NCBI GenBank assembly: GCA_964348755.1
Contig: CAYGDW010000069.1
Coordinates: forward strand, 1-14,071
DNA length: 14,071 bases
Reading direction: 5' to 3'
Source of the DNA: UBA7960 sp964348755
GTDB lineage: Bacteria > Bacteroidota > Bacteroidia > Bacteroidales > UBA7960
Numbering within the stretch: position 1 is the first letter of the stretch; each line of letters begins with the position of its first letter. Below are positions 1 through 6,760 of this stretch, in pieces. The notes below the pieces were generated by a model, which was given only the letters and a program-made list of their open reading frames with translations, did no database searches and was not told where the DNA came from. A program made the position numbers and the translations under genes.

Positions 1-125
1 ACTACGTTCGGAATGACAGTCAGTTAGCTTTTTATTAAGGGGGGTAGGTGGCGGCTTCGCCGCCACCTACCCCCAAATTGCCAAAATCATTGAAAACCCT
101 GTCATTTCGGGCGGAGCGAGAAATC
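1..125. repeat. Dispersed intergenic repeat with inverted ends (left window edge)
   Basis: The first 19 bases (ACTACGTTCGGAATGACAG) and bases 99-120 form imperfect inverted ends: GAATGACAG at 11-19 is answered by CTGTCATTTC at 99-108. The outer parts, CTACGTTCG and the complement of GGGCGGAGCGAG, are related but diverged. They enclose about 80 bases with a strong hairpin. The same end sequence recurs at the right edge of the window. Elements with this TGTCATTTCG...GAGCGAGAAATC signature are, to my knowledge, dispersed in many copies in Bacteroidota genomes. Calling it MITE-like or REP-like is an inference. No transposase lies within it. The element is probably cut by the window edge, because the right-hand copy continues further outward (GAAATTCCTC...). 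Confidence 0.6.
40..74. other. Perfect 15-bp inverted repeat (hairpin) inside the left repeat
   Basis: Bases 40-54 (GGGGGTAGGTGGCGG) pair perfectly with 60-74 (CCGCCACCTACCCCC) around a CTTCG loop. The arms are very GC-rich against an AT-rich surround. Neither strand has a U-tract directly after the stem, so it is not a classical intrinsic terminator. It lies about 150 bases downstream of the permease stop codon and could still block or stabilise the 3' end of that transcript. It could equally be a structural part of the repeat. Confidence 0.75.
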
Positions 126-221
126 ACGTAATTTTTGTCGGCCAGTAGTGATTTTATTACTATATCGGATAAAATTATCTATACTGTGAATATTTTCTGG
201 AAATTATTACCTGGTATGTAT

Positions 222-1298
222 TTATTGCAATCGCACTCTGGGGTCGAGCCAGCCGTAAATAATATCTACAGCCATGTTTACAATTACCAGCATAACCGAA
301 ATGAGCAGCACTGCGCCCATTACCACGGGGAAGTCGTATGTTTCGAGGGCGCTTACAATCACTACGCCAATACCTTTCCAGTCGAATACGTATTCAACAA
401 AAACGGCTCCTGCCATAAGTGAGGCAAACCAGCCCGAAATTGCAGTAACTACGGGGTTCATTGCATTTCGCAGAGCATGGTGGGTAATGACCCTGTACAT
501 ACTTAGCCCTTTGGCACGGGCGGTGCGTATGTAGTCCTGAGCCATAACGTTTTGCAGCGAGCTTCGGGTAAGCTCGGTAACCACTGCCAGAGGTCTAATG
601 CCTAAGGTAAATGCGGGTAAAATCAGGTTTTTCCATTCAATATAATCGCCACGTCCGAAGTCATCCACAGCAATCAGGCTGCCAGTCATATTGAGGCCGG
701 TAAAATCGCCCAGCACAAATGCAAAAAGCCATGCAATAATAATGGCTGCAAAGAACGATGGCAGCGACATGCCCAGTACCGAAAACACCATGATGGCTCG
801 CCCCATTGCCGGGCAGTCGTTTATCATGGACACTACACCCAGGGCAATGCCCAGTAGCATGGCAAATATTATTGCCACTGAGGCCAGCAGCAAGGTGTTT
901 GGAAAAGCCTCGCCAAGAATTGAAGTTACCTGGCGATTGCTTTGGTAGCTTCTGCGCAGGTAAGGTTTTTTGATTACCAGCGTATAGCTGCCTGCCGTCA
1001 CCAGCTTTGATTCCGAATATTTATCGGGGTCGAGAAAAAAGAAGCTCTCCGGATCCTTTTGGTTGTGAATGGAAACGGGTGAAAGGTCGTTGAGGTAATT
1101 GAGGTATTGCAGCATTACGGGGCGGTCTAAGCCGAGTTCGCGCTGAATGGCCTGAACCGAGGCAATGTCGGCGCGCTGCCCCAGCATCATACGGGCAGGG
1201 TCGCCGGGAAGCACCGTAAACAGAAAAAAAACCACGGTAATCACCCCAAGGAACACCCAAAGGCCATACCACACTCGTCTGGCAATAAATTTAAGCAC
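222..1298 (-). CDS. ABC transporter permease, oligopeptide/dipeptide (DppB/OppB) type
   Basis: This is an inner-membrane permease subunit of a peptide/nickel-type ABC importer. The 358-aa product has an N-terminal membrane segment at about 10-31, followed by the family motif LPGDPARMMLG (30-40). Further hydrophobic segments lie near 133-156, 168-197, 225-245, 285-303 and 325-347. The cytoplasmic coupling (EAA-type) loop is at 255-282 (DYIRTARAKGLS...HALRNAMNP), the contact site for the ATPase. The region between helices 1 and 2 (about 70-128) is longer than in typical OppB proteins and is polar. The start is GTG at 1298: an in-frame stop lies 39 bases upstream and there is no ATG before the conserved N-terminus. 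The gene follows the DUF1599 gene by 23 bases. The partner permease, ATPases and binding protein are not in the window and may lie beyond the left edge. The substrate cannot be told from this sequence. Confidence 0.9.
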   Translation of the reverse strand: MLKFIARRVWYGLWVFLGVITVVFFLFTVLPGDPARMMLGQRADIASVQAIQRELGLDRPVMLQYLNYLNDLSPVSIHNQKDPESFFFLDPDKYSESKLVTAGSYTLVIKKPYLRRSYQSNRQVTSILGEAFPNTLLLASVAIIFAMLLGIALGVVSMINDCPAMGRAIMVFSVLGMSLPSFFAAIIIAWLFAFVLGDFTGLNMTGSLIAVDDFGRGDYIEWKNLILPAFTLGIRPLAVVTELTRSSLQNVMAQDYIRTARAKGLSMYRVITHHALRNAMNPVVTAISGWFASLMAGAVFVEYVFDWKGIGVVIVSALETYDFPVVMGAVLLISVMLVIVNMAVDIIYGWLDPRVRLQ

Positions 1299-1321
1299 CT
1301 TGCTTCGGTTTTGATAAAAGG

Positions 1322-1873
1322 CTAATTTTTCTGACCTTCAAGCTCAAGTTTTATTAGGGCAAAAACTGCATAATTCACAATATCGTAATAGTTGGCATCG
1401 ATGCCCTCCGAAACGAAGGTCTTCCCCTCATTATCCTCAATTTGCTTTATGCGCAACAGTTTCATCAGAATGATATCGGCCAGCGATGACACCCTCATCT
1501 CGCGCCAGGCTTCGCTGTAGTCATGGTTTTTGTCGTGCATAAGGCAGCGCGATTTTTCGAAGTACTCGCTCCATTTTTTTGAAGCAACTTCGGGTTCAAT
1601 CTCGGGCTGGTCAACCACGCCTAGCTCTAGTTGGATAAGCCCCACAATGGCATAGTTTAAAATTCCTATAAACTCGGGCGTAATACCTTCAAGTATTTTT
1701 TGTGTACCTTTGCTCTGCAACGACCTAATGCGCTGGGCTTTTATGTAAATCTGGTCGGTTAGCGATGACGGGCGAAGAATTCGCCATGCCGTGCCATAAT
1801 CTTTCATTTTTTGGGTAAAGATATCAAGGCATATCTTTTTTACCTCATCGTATTGCTGATTTGTATTTTTCAT
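1322..1873 (-). CDS. DUF1599 (Nmad1-like) protein with two tandem domain copies
   Basis: This 183-aa cytoplasmic, mostly helical protein contains the same module twice. Copy 1 has KDYGTAWRILRPSSLTD (24-40) and NYAIVGLIQLEL (73-84). Copy 2 has HDYSEAWREMRVSSLAD (117-133) and NYAVFALIKLEL (167-178). The repeated DY..AWR..R.SSL.D pattern is the signature of DUF1599, which I recall being grouped with nucleotide-modification-associated domains. The biochemical function is unproven. The open frame extends to a TTG at 1912, but the ATG at 1873 gives the usual family N-terminus. It diverges from folP with only 48 bases between start codons, so promoters must overlap or lie inside the genes. On its own strand it is followed 23 bases later by the permease. 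Association with folP and cdaA is common in Bacteroidota and may point to folate or nucleotide metabolism. That link is an inference. Confidence 0.8.
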   Translation of the reverse strand: MKNTNQQYDEVKKICLDIFTQKMKDYGTAWRILRPSSLTDQIYIKAQRIRSLQSKGTQKILEGITPEFIGILNYAIVGLIQLELGVVDQPEIEPEVASKKWSEYFEKSRCLMHDKNHDYSEAWREMRVSSLADIILMKLLRIKQIEDNEGKTFVSEGIDANYYDIVNYAVFALIKLELEGQKN

Positions 1874-1921
1874 TGAGCCCATCTGCGGGGATTGGTATTT
1901 TCTGGTTTTCAAAATTTTAAA

Positions 1922-2791
1922 ATGGCAAAAGATACATTTTTCTGCCCAAAAACAACGCTGAACCTCAGAGGCAAAATTATAAATTTATCCTCACCCATAG
2001 TTATGGGTATTATTAATATTACGCCCGACTCGTTTTACGATGGGGGAAAATTTCAGACCACCTGGCAGGTTGTGAAGCATGCTGAGCAGTTGCTACAGGA
2101 AGGTGCAGCTATACTCGATTTGGGAGCAGCTTCAACCAGACCTGGCGCGCAACTTATTGATGCTACTGAAGAAAAGGAAAGACTGCTTCCGGTTATTAAA
2201 GGCATTTTAAAACGGTTTCCCGATGCCGTACTTTCAGTTGACACCTACCACTCAGAAACGGCCATAATGGCTATAGATGAGGGTGCGCATATTATCAACG
2301 ATGTTTCGGCAGGCAGTATCGACAAGGCCATGTTTAACACCATTGCCCACCTGCAAGTACCTTACATAATTATGCACATGCAAGGCACACCGGCCAGTAT
2401 GCAGCAAAGGCCTATTTATAAGGATCTTATTAAAGACATCTCGTCATTTTTCGCCCACCGGATTGCCCACCTCAACAGCATTGGAGTAAGCGACATTATT
2501 ATTGACCCAGGTTTCGGATTTGGCAAAACCCTGGAACACAACTACAATTTGCTAAACCAACTCGATTTTTTCAGAATATTTGAATTGCCCTTGTTGGTTG
2601 GAGTTTCGCGCAAATCTATGATAAACCAGGTGCTGGGCACCAAACCCGAAGATGGCCTTAATGGCACTACAGTGCTAAATACCATTGCCCTGCAAAAAGG
2701 TGCCAATATTCTTAGGGTTCACGATGTGCGCCAGGCTGTTGAAGCTATAAAAATTGTGAAGATGTTGAAAACTCAGAGCGAAATAAGTTAA
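1922..2791 (+). CDS. folP: Dihydropteroate synthase
   Basis: FolP condenses 6-hydroxymethyl-7,8-dihydropterin diphosphate with p-aminobenzoate to give 7,8-dihydropteroate. It is the sulfonamide target of cytoplasmic folate synthesis. The 289-aa TIM-barrel protein shows the family motifs in order: NITPDSF (32-38), DLGAASTRPG (66-75, the PABA/diphosphate loop), SVDTY (105-109), INDVSAG (125-131), MHMQGTP (151-157), IDPGFGFGK (194-202), GVSRKS (227-232) and the C-terminal RVHD (265-268). All core residues look intact and the length is normal. The frame opens at a TTG (1892), but that start would overlap the divergent gene's 5' end. The ATG at 1922 is the natural choice. cdaA follows after 24 bases, so the two are probably co-transcribed. 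No clear TAnnTTTG box was found just upstream. Confidence 0.96.
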   Translation: MAKDTFFCPKTTLNLRGKIINLSSPIVMGIINITPDSFYDGGKFQTTWQVVKHAEQLLQEGAAILDLGAASTRPGAQLIDATEEKERLLPVIKGILKRFPDAVLSVDTYHSETAIMAIDEGAHIINDVSAGSIDKAMFNTIAHLQVPYIIMHMQGTPASMQQRPIYKDLIKDISSFFAHRIAHLNSIGVSDIIIDPGFGFGKTLEHNYNLLNQLDFFRIFELPLLVGVSRKSMINQVLGTKPEDGLNGTTVLNTIALQKGANILRVHDVRQAVEAIKIVKMLKTQSEIS

Positions 2792-2798
2792 TTTTATC

Positions 2799-2803
2799 AG
2801 GAG
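2799..2803 (+). promoter_or_regulatory. Possible Shine-Dalgarno sequence of cdaA
   Basis: AGGAG sits 12 bases before the cdaA ATG in the short folP-cdaA gap. Such purine boxes are uncommon in this window, as expected for Bacteroidota, and the spacing is long, so its use is uncertain. It supports the ATG at 2816 as the start. Confidence 0.3.
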
Positions 2804-2815
2804 AAACCTACTTGT

Positions 2816-3661
2816 ATGGCCCAGTTTTTCATCCCAGCATTTCTGCAAATACGCCTTTTAGACATTATTGATATATTTCTGGTTGCAACCTTGCTTTACC
2901 AGTTGTATTTGCTTATACGGGGAACGGGCGCTTTGAATATTTTTCTTGGCATCTTGTCTATTTACCTGATATGGTGGCTGGTGCGTATTTTTGAAATGGA
3001 GCTGCTTACCGCTATTCTCGGGCAGTTTATCAGCGTGGGTGTGCTTGCCCTAATTATAGTTTTTCAGCCAGAAATACGTAGGTTTTTATTGATTTTTGGA
3101 AAACAAAGTTTTATCAACAAACCTTCGCGTCGGTTTTTAAACAGATTTATACATTTTGAGGAACCAATTTTGCTCAATATTTCGCCCATTGTAAATTCGT
3201 GCCAGCGCTTTTCTGAGACCCGCACCGGCGCCCTGATTGTGATAACCAAAGAAAATAACCTGGGATTTTTTGTTGAAACTGGCGAACTGATTGATGCCCG
3301 AATATCGGAACAACTGCTCGAAAACATCTTTTTCAAAAACAGCCCGCTACACGATGGGGCAGTAATCATAACCAGTAACCGCATAAAGGCTGCCCGCTGT
3401 GTATTGCCGGTTTCAGAAAACCCGGCATTCCCTGCCACTCTGGGGCTACGCCACAGAGCGGCGGTTGGCATTACCGAGCAATCAGATGCCATTGCAATTG
3501 TTGTAAGCGAACAAACCGGCAAAATTTCGGTAGCCAAAGGCGGAGAAATCAAAAAAAATCTGAAGCCTGTTCAGTTGAAAGAATTTCTTGCCAGGGAAAT
3601 CGGAATTCAGCAAACAGCCACGGACAAAGAGCCAGCAATAACCCCAGAATCCTCAGAGTAA
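2816..3661 (+). CDS. cdaA: Membrane diadenylate cyclase (CdaA/DacA type)
   Basis: This enzyme makes the second messenger c-di-AMP from two ATP. The 281-aa protein has three N-terminal membrane segments (about 16-34, 40-58 and 66-84), then the conserved FQPEIRR turn (83-89), and a cytoplasmic DisA_N/DAC domain (about 120-260). Both catalytic signatures are intact: DGA (180-182, within NSPLHDGAVI) and RHR (212-214, within LGLRHRAAVG). The C-terminal 20 residues are low-complexity and look disordered. It lacks the DNA-binding part of DisA, so it is the housekeeping CdaA class, which usually signals in osmotic and cell-wall homeostasis. It follows folP by 24 bases and so is likely co-transcribed with it. 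CdaR or GlmM partners, typical in Firmicutes operons, are absent here. It converges with miaA, 110 bases separating the stop codons. Confidence 0.94.
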   Translation: MAQFFIPAFLQIRLLDIIDIFLVATLLYQLYLLIRGTGALNIFLGILSIYLIWWLVRIFEMELLTAILGQFISVGVLALIIVFQPEIRRFLLIFGKQSFINKPSRRFLNRFIHFEEPILLNISPIVNSCQRFSETRTGALIVITKENNLGFFVETGELIDARISEQLLENIFFKNSPLHDGAVIITSNRIKAARCVLPVSENPAFPATLGLRHRAAVGITEQSDAIAIVVSEQTGKISVAKGGEIKKNLKPVQLKEFLAREIGIQQTATDKEPAITPESSE

Positions 3662-3665
3662 TGTA

Positions 3666-3704
3666 AAATTTCCTGCAAATATTGCCCAAAAACTTCGGAA
3701 ATTT
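3666..3704. terminator. Inverted repeat between convergent cdaA and miaA, possible terminator
   Basis: AAATTTCC (3666-3673) and GGAAATTT (3697-3704) form an 8-bp stem with a 23-base loop just after the cdaA stop. The stem is AT-rich and the loop long. No strong U-tract follows it on the plus strand. On the minus strand a T-rich run (complement of 3706-3721) precedes the repeat. The position between two converging genes is the main argument, and the call is weak. Confidence 0.3.
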
Positions 3705-3771
3705 ATCAAAAACTAAAAAAAGGGAAGCTGACAATCCGATTTCTTAAAATTTTTTGCTCACAACCAGCAAC

Positions 3772-4722
3772 TCAACTCTCAACTTCCTTCTTTTCAATAA
3801 ACCTTAGAATTTCAGGCATATTACCCGGGTGCACCCACAATGCATCAGGGTATCGTTTAAACCATGTAATTTGCCTTTTTGCGTAGCGACGGGTGTTTGT
3901 TTTAATTTTCTCAACAGCTTCCGAAAGCTTGTATTTTCCAGAAATCCAATCGAATATTTCTTTATATCCCACTGTATTTAGGGCATTCAGGTGCTTGAGT
4001 CTGAAAAAACCAATGGCTTCTTCAATAAGTCCGTTTACCACCATTTGGTCAACGCGGGCATTTATACGCCCAAAGAGTTCAGGCCGGGGTCTGTCAACCA
4101 CAACGGTTTTTATTTTAAACGGGCGTGAATTTGGATTGTGTGTTCGCAATTCCGAGATTTTTTTTCCGGTAGTAAGAAAAACCTCTATGGCCCTTTTCAT
4201 TCTGTTGGGATTTGCCAGATCTACCTGTTGGTAAAAAACCGGATCGGCATTTTTCAAAAACCCTCTTAGTGCTTGAAGGCCGCCGTGGCGGAATATCTGA
4301 TCTACCTCCTTACGAATTTCAGGATCGACCGGGGGCAAATCGTCAATTCCCTTGCACACTGCATCGATATAAAGCCCGGATCCGCCAGTAAGCAAAACAA
4401 AATCGTGGTTTTTAAAAAGTTGATTAATAATGGCAATGGCTTGCTGCTCGTAGGCCGACACGTTGTAGTAATCATAAACCGACAGGTGCCCTGCAAGGTG
4501 GTGTTTTGCAAGTGCAAGTTCCGGGGGTGTAGGGGCGGCGGTTCCGATTTTTAGTTCGTGGTAAAACTGCCGGGCATCTGCCGACACTATTTCGGTTTGC
4601 AGATGCCCGGCCAGTTCAATGCTAAGGTTTGTTTTTCCGCACCCGGTGGGGCCGGCAACAACCACCAGGGTTTTATCAGTACTTTTCGGGGTCGATGTCA
4701 CCTGTGCCGCCGATTTCTTCAT
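3772..4722 (-). CDS. miaA: tRNA dimethylallyltransferase
   Basis: MiaA transfers a dimethylallyl group to N6 of adenosine 37 in tRNAs reading UNN codons, giving i6A37. The 316-aa protein has the P-loop GPTGCGKT (24-31), the substrate motif SADARQFY (47-54) leading into KIGTAAPT (58-65), TGGSGLY (112-118), NPNRMKRAIEV in the middle, and the tRNA-contact motif TRRYAKRQITWFKR (277-290). All expected motifs are present and the length is normal. The start is uncertain. ATG at 4722 is chosen; ATG at 4737 and TTG at 4746 are in frame. GTG at 4701 would also work, because the P-loop begins only at residue 24. Every choice overlaps the 3' end of the upstream gene (stop at 4676), so translation is probably coupled. 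It is the last gene of the minus-strand run. Confidence 0.94.
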   Translation of the reverse strand: MKKSAAQVTSTPKSTDKTLVVVAGPTGCGKTNLSIELAGHLQTEIVSADARQFYHELKIGTAAPTPPELALAKHHLAGHLSVYDYYNVSAYEQQAIAIINQLFKNHDFVLLTGGSGLYIDAVCKGIDDLPPVDPEIRKEVDQIFRHGGLQALRGFLKNADPVFYQQVDLANPNRMKRAIEVFLTTGKKISELRTHNPNSRPFKIKTVVVDRPRPELFGRINARVDQMVVNGLIEEAIGFFRLKHLNALNTVGYKEIFDWISGKYKLSEAVEKIKTNTRRYAKRQITWFKRYPDALWVHPGNMPEILRFIEKKEVES

Positions 4723-5272
4723 CGTCCAAAAAATCATCCTCTTCAAATAACTTCAGGTCTTCCGCATCGTATTGTTCCTCGCCGAAGCCCAAATCTAAGA
4801 CAGGGTCAGAGCCAGTTAACAAGTGTGCTTTTGCAAAAAGTTCGCGGGGCACTTCTCCCTGGGTTTTTGCCACGTGCGGGTAGGTTACTTTGGCATTGGC
4901 CGGAACTATCTTTAACAATTCGAGGTAGAAGGTAAAATAGTTGAGGTAATCATACACATACAAAAGTTTTTGATGCGGGTCATCAATAAAGTCGTTAAGC
5001 ACGGCATCCTTCATTACCAACATTTTTTCTTCATACTCCTGATCAGGATTTTCAGGGCGGTCTTCGGGGTTCATGTCGATGAGCGAAATTTCACGCTTTT
5101 TGCGAAAACGTGAGTCTGTAATAAAAAATGAAGACAACATACTTTTGTTGAGGCCGAGGTTTTCGACAATGGCATTGTGGAAATCTTCAAAGGTCTGCTC
5201 AGACTCTATCTCGAATTCGCGCAGAAACTCGTCCTGATCTTCAAATGTAAGTTTAAAACGGTAAATATGCAT
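4676..5272 (-). CDS. Acidic pRiA4b ORF-3-like protein of unknown function
   Basis: The 198-aa protein resembles the plasmid pRiA4b ORF-3 family, also labelled 'IS1096 passenger TnpR family' in automated annotation. It begins MHIYRFKLTF and has a YVYDYLNYFTFYLEL segment (105-119), where family members typically have a YDFGD..-like strand. It then has an acidic C-terminal tail (155-198) with runs such as FEEDDFLDDEE. No membrane segment, signal peptide or recognisable catalytic motif is visible. The transposon-related family name should not be read as function: there is no transposase, inverted repeat or target duplication nearby. The gene lies between cca (61-base gap) and miaA (overlap of about 47 bases), so a role connected with tRNA or translation is conceivable but unproven. 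ATG at 5272 is a clean start, with two TAnnTTTG boxes upstream. Confidence 0.75.
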   Translation of the reverse strand: MHIYRFKLTFEDQDEFLREFEIESEQTFEDFHNAIVENLGLNKSMLSSFFITDSRFRKKREISLIDMNPEDRPENPDQEYEEKMLVMKDAVLNDFIDDPHQKLLYVYDYLNYFTFYLELLKIVPANAKVTYPHVAKTQGEVPRELFAKAHLLTGSDPVLDLGFGEEQYDAEDLKLFEEDDFLDDEEIGGTGDIDPEKY

Positions 5273-5306
5273 AAAACATTAATTCTAATTCATTGCAAGA
5301 AAACTG

Positions 5307-5332
5307 CAAACTTATTTGTTTGGGCAAATTTA
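5307..5332 (-). promoter_or_regulatory. Two candidate Bacteroidota -7 boxes upstream of the pRiA4b-like/miaA pair
   Basis: On the minus strand TAAGTTTG (5307-5314) and TAAATTTG (5325-5332) both match TAnnTTTG, the -7 element of the Bacteroidota primary sigma factor. The nearer one would give a leader of roughly 30 bases to the ATG at 5272. A -33 TTG at the expected spacing was not found for either. The outer box touches the cca stop codon region. Confidence 0.35.
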
Positions 5333-5333
5333 A

Positions 5334-6752
5334 TTATTTTGAAAATGCAGCCGGGCTAAGTCCTAATTTTTTTCCTTCGCTTAGCATCAATTCCCAGGCC
5401 GCAAGCCGTTCGTTTGGAATATTGCCTTCGAGAATTGCCTCGCGAATGGCAGTTTTTATTAATCCAACCTCGTGACAAGGCTTCAGGCCAAATGTGTTCA
5501 TAATATCGTCGCCCGTTACAGGTGGTTGCCAGTTTCTGAGGCGGTCGGTTTCTTCAATTTCTTTGAGTTTGCGTCGTACCAGATCAAAGTTTTTCAGGTA
5601 CTTTTTTACTTTATCGGCATTTCCCGAGGTAATGTCGGCCTGACACAGCAGCATAAGGTCGTCAATATCGTTACCGGCCTCAAACAGCAATCGCCTTACG
5701 GCAGAATCGGTTACAATGCTTTCGCTGAGCACTATTGGGCGCAAATGAAGCAATACCAATTTTTTAACGTATTTCATTTTTTCATTCAGCGGAAGCTTAA
5801 GTCTTTTAAAGATATTTGGTACCATTTTGCTGCCCAAAAACTCGTGACCATGAAATGTCCATCCTGCCACTGTATCGAAACGCTTGGTGGGGGGTTTAGC
5901 AATGTCGTGAAGCAGTGCGGCCCATCGCAGCCATAAATCATCAGTATTGGGGGCCAGATTGTCGAGCACCTGCATTGTGTGCAGCAGGTTATCCTTATGA
6001 GCCTTGCGGTTTGCAATTTCTACCCCTTTCATTGCTTCAAGCTCCGGAAAGAAGTGTTGCAGCAAGCCGGTTTCGTGCACCTGCAGTAAGCCTTTGCCGG
6101 GCTTACTTGTTAGCATTATTTTATTAAATTCGTCCATTACCCGCTCAATAGAAACTATTTTAATACGGTGGGCGTAACGTTTTATGGAGTGGAGCGAAAC
6201 CGAATCGATTTCGAAACCGAGCTGGGCCGAAAACCTGAGTGCGCGCATCATCCTCAATGGATCGTCAGAATAGGTAATGTCGGGATCGAGGGGGGTGCGC
6301 AACAATTTTTGATTTAAATCGAATTGCCCCATGAATGGGTCGGTCAGAAGACCAAAATCGAATTTGTTTAAGCTAATAGCCATTGCATTTATTGTAAAGT
6401 CGCGTCGGCTTATGTCATCAATCAGGCTGCCATTTTCAACAATGGGTTTTCTTGAGTTGAGCCGGTATGACTCCTTTCGTGCGCCAACAAACTCAACTTC
6501 CAAATCGGCCCAGCGCAGCATGGCAGTGCCAAAGTTTTTAAAAACTTTGAGTTTGCCGGCCAAATGCGACCTTTTTGCTACTTCTGTGGCTAATTCAATG
6601 CCACTGCCCAGCACCACAATATCAATATCTTTCGACTCGCGATTTAAAAAGAGGTCTCTAACCCAGCCTCCAATTACATAGGCCGGAGTACCCATTTGGT
6701 TTGCAACTTCCGAAATGAGCAAAAAAAGAGGATGATTTAATTTTTCTTTCAA
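5334..6752 (-). CDS. cca: CCA-adding tRNA nucleotidyltransferase with HD domain
   Basis: This class II nucleotidyltransferase adds or repairs the 3'-terminal CCA of tRNA. The 472-aa product has the head motif GGWVRD (28-33), the catalytic pair in KDIDIVV (D42, D44), RRDFTINAMA (116-125) and DDPLRMMRALRF (163-174) for the neck. It then has an HD phosphohydrolase-type domain with LLHDIAKPP (280-288) and nearby histidines (H258, H301, H303). The HD domain suggests extra phosphodiesterase/phosphatase activity, as in E. coli Cca, although poly(A) polymerase relatives are close. The start must be TTG at 6752: an in-frame TAA lies 15 bases upstream, and the first internal ATG (residue 20) would remove the helix before GGWVRD. 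The tsaC stop is 8 bases upstream, so the two are almost certainly co-transcribed. Confidence 0.92.
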   Translation of the reverse strand: MKEKLNHPLFLLISEVANQMGTPAYVIGGWVRDLFLNRESKDIDIVVLGSGIELATEVAKRSHLAGKLKVFKNFGTAMLRWADLEVEFVGARKESYRLNSRKPIVENGSLIDDISRRDFTINAMAISLNKFDFGLLTDPFMGQFDLNQKLLRTPLDPDITYSDDPLRMMRALRFSAQLGFEIDSVSLHSIKRYAHRIKIVSIERVMDEFNKIMLTSKPGKGLLQVHETGLLQHFFPELEAMKGVEIANRKAHKDNLLHTMQVLDNLAPNTDDLWLRWAALLHDIAKPPTKRFDTVAGWTFHGHEFLGSKMVPNIFKRLKLPLNEKMKYVKKLVLLHLRPIVLSESIVTDSAVRRLLFEAGNDIDDLMLLCQADITSGNADKVKKYLKNFDLVRRKLKEIEETDRLRNWQPPVTGDDIMNTFGLKPCHEVGLIKTAIREAILEGNIPNERLAAWELMLSEGKKLGLSPAAFSK

Positions 6753-6760
6753 GAATAATA

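Noticed and set aside
40..74. Intrinsic terminator for the permease transcript
   Set aside because: The stem is strong, but there is no U-tract directly after it on either strand, and it belongs to a repeat.
3064..3552. 162-codon minus-strand open frame inside cdaA
   Set aside because: It is antisense to the conserved diadenylate cyclase domain, and its composition looks like a shadow frame.
4676..5272. Reading the pRiA4b/IS1096-passenger-like gene as evidence for an insertion sequence
   Set aside because: No transposase, terminal inverted repeats or target duplication are seen, and the gene is embedded between cca and miaA.
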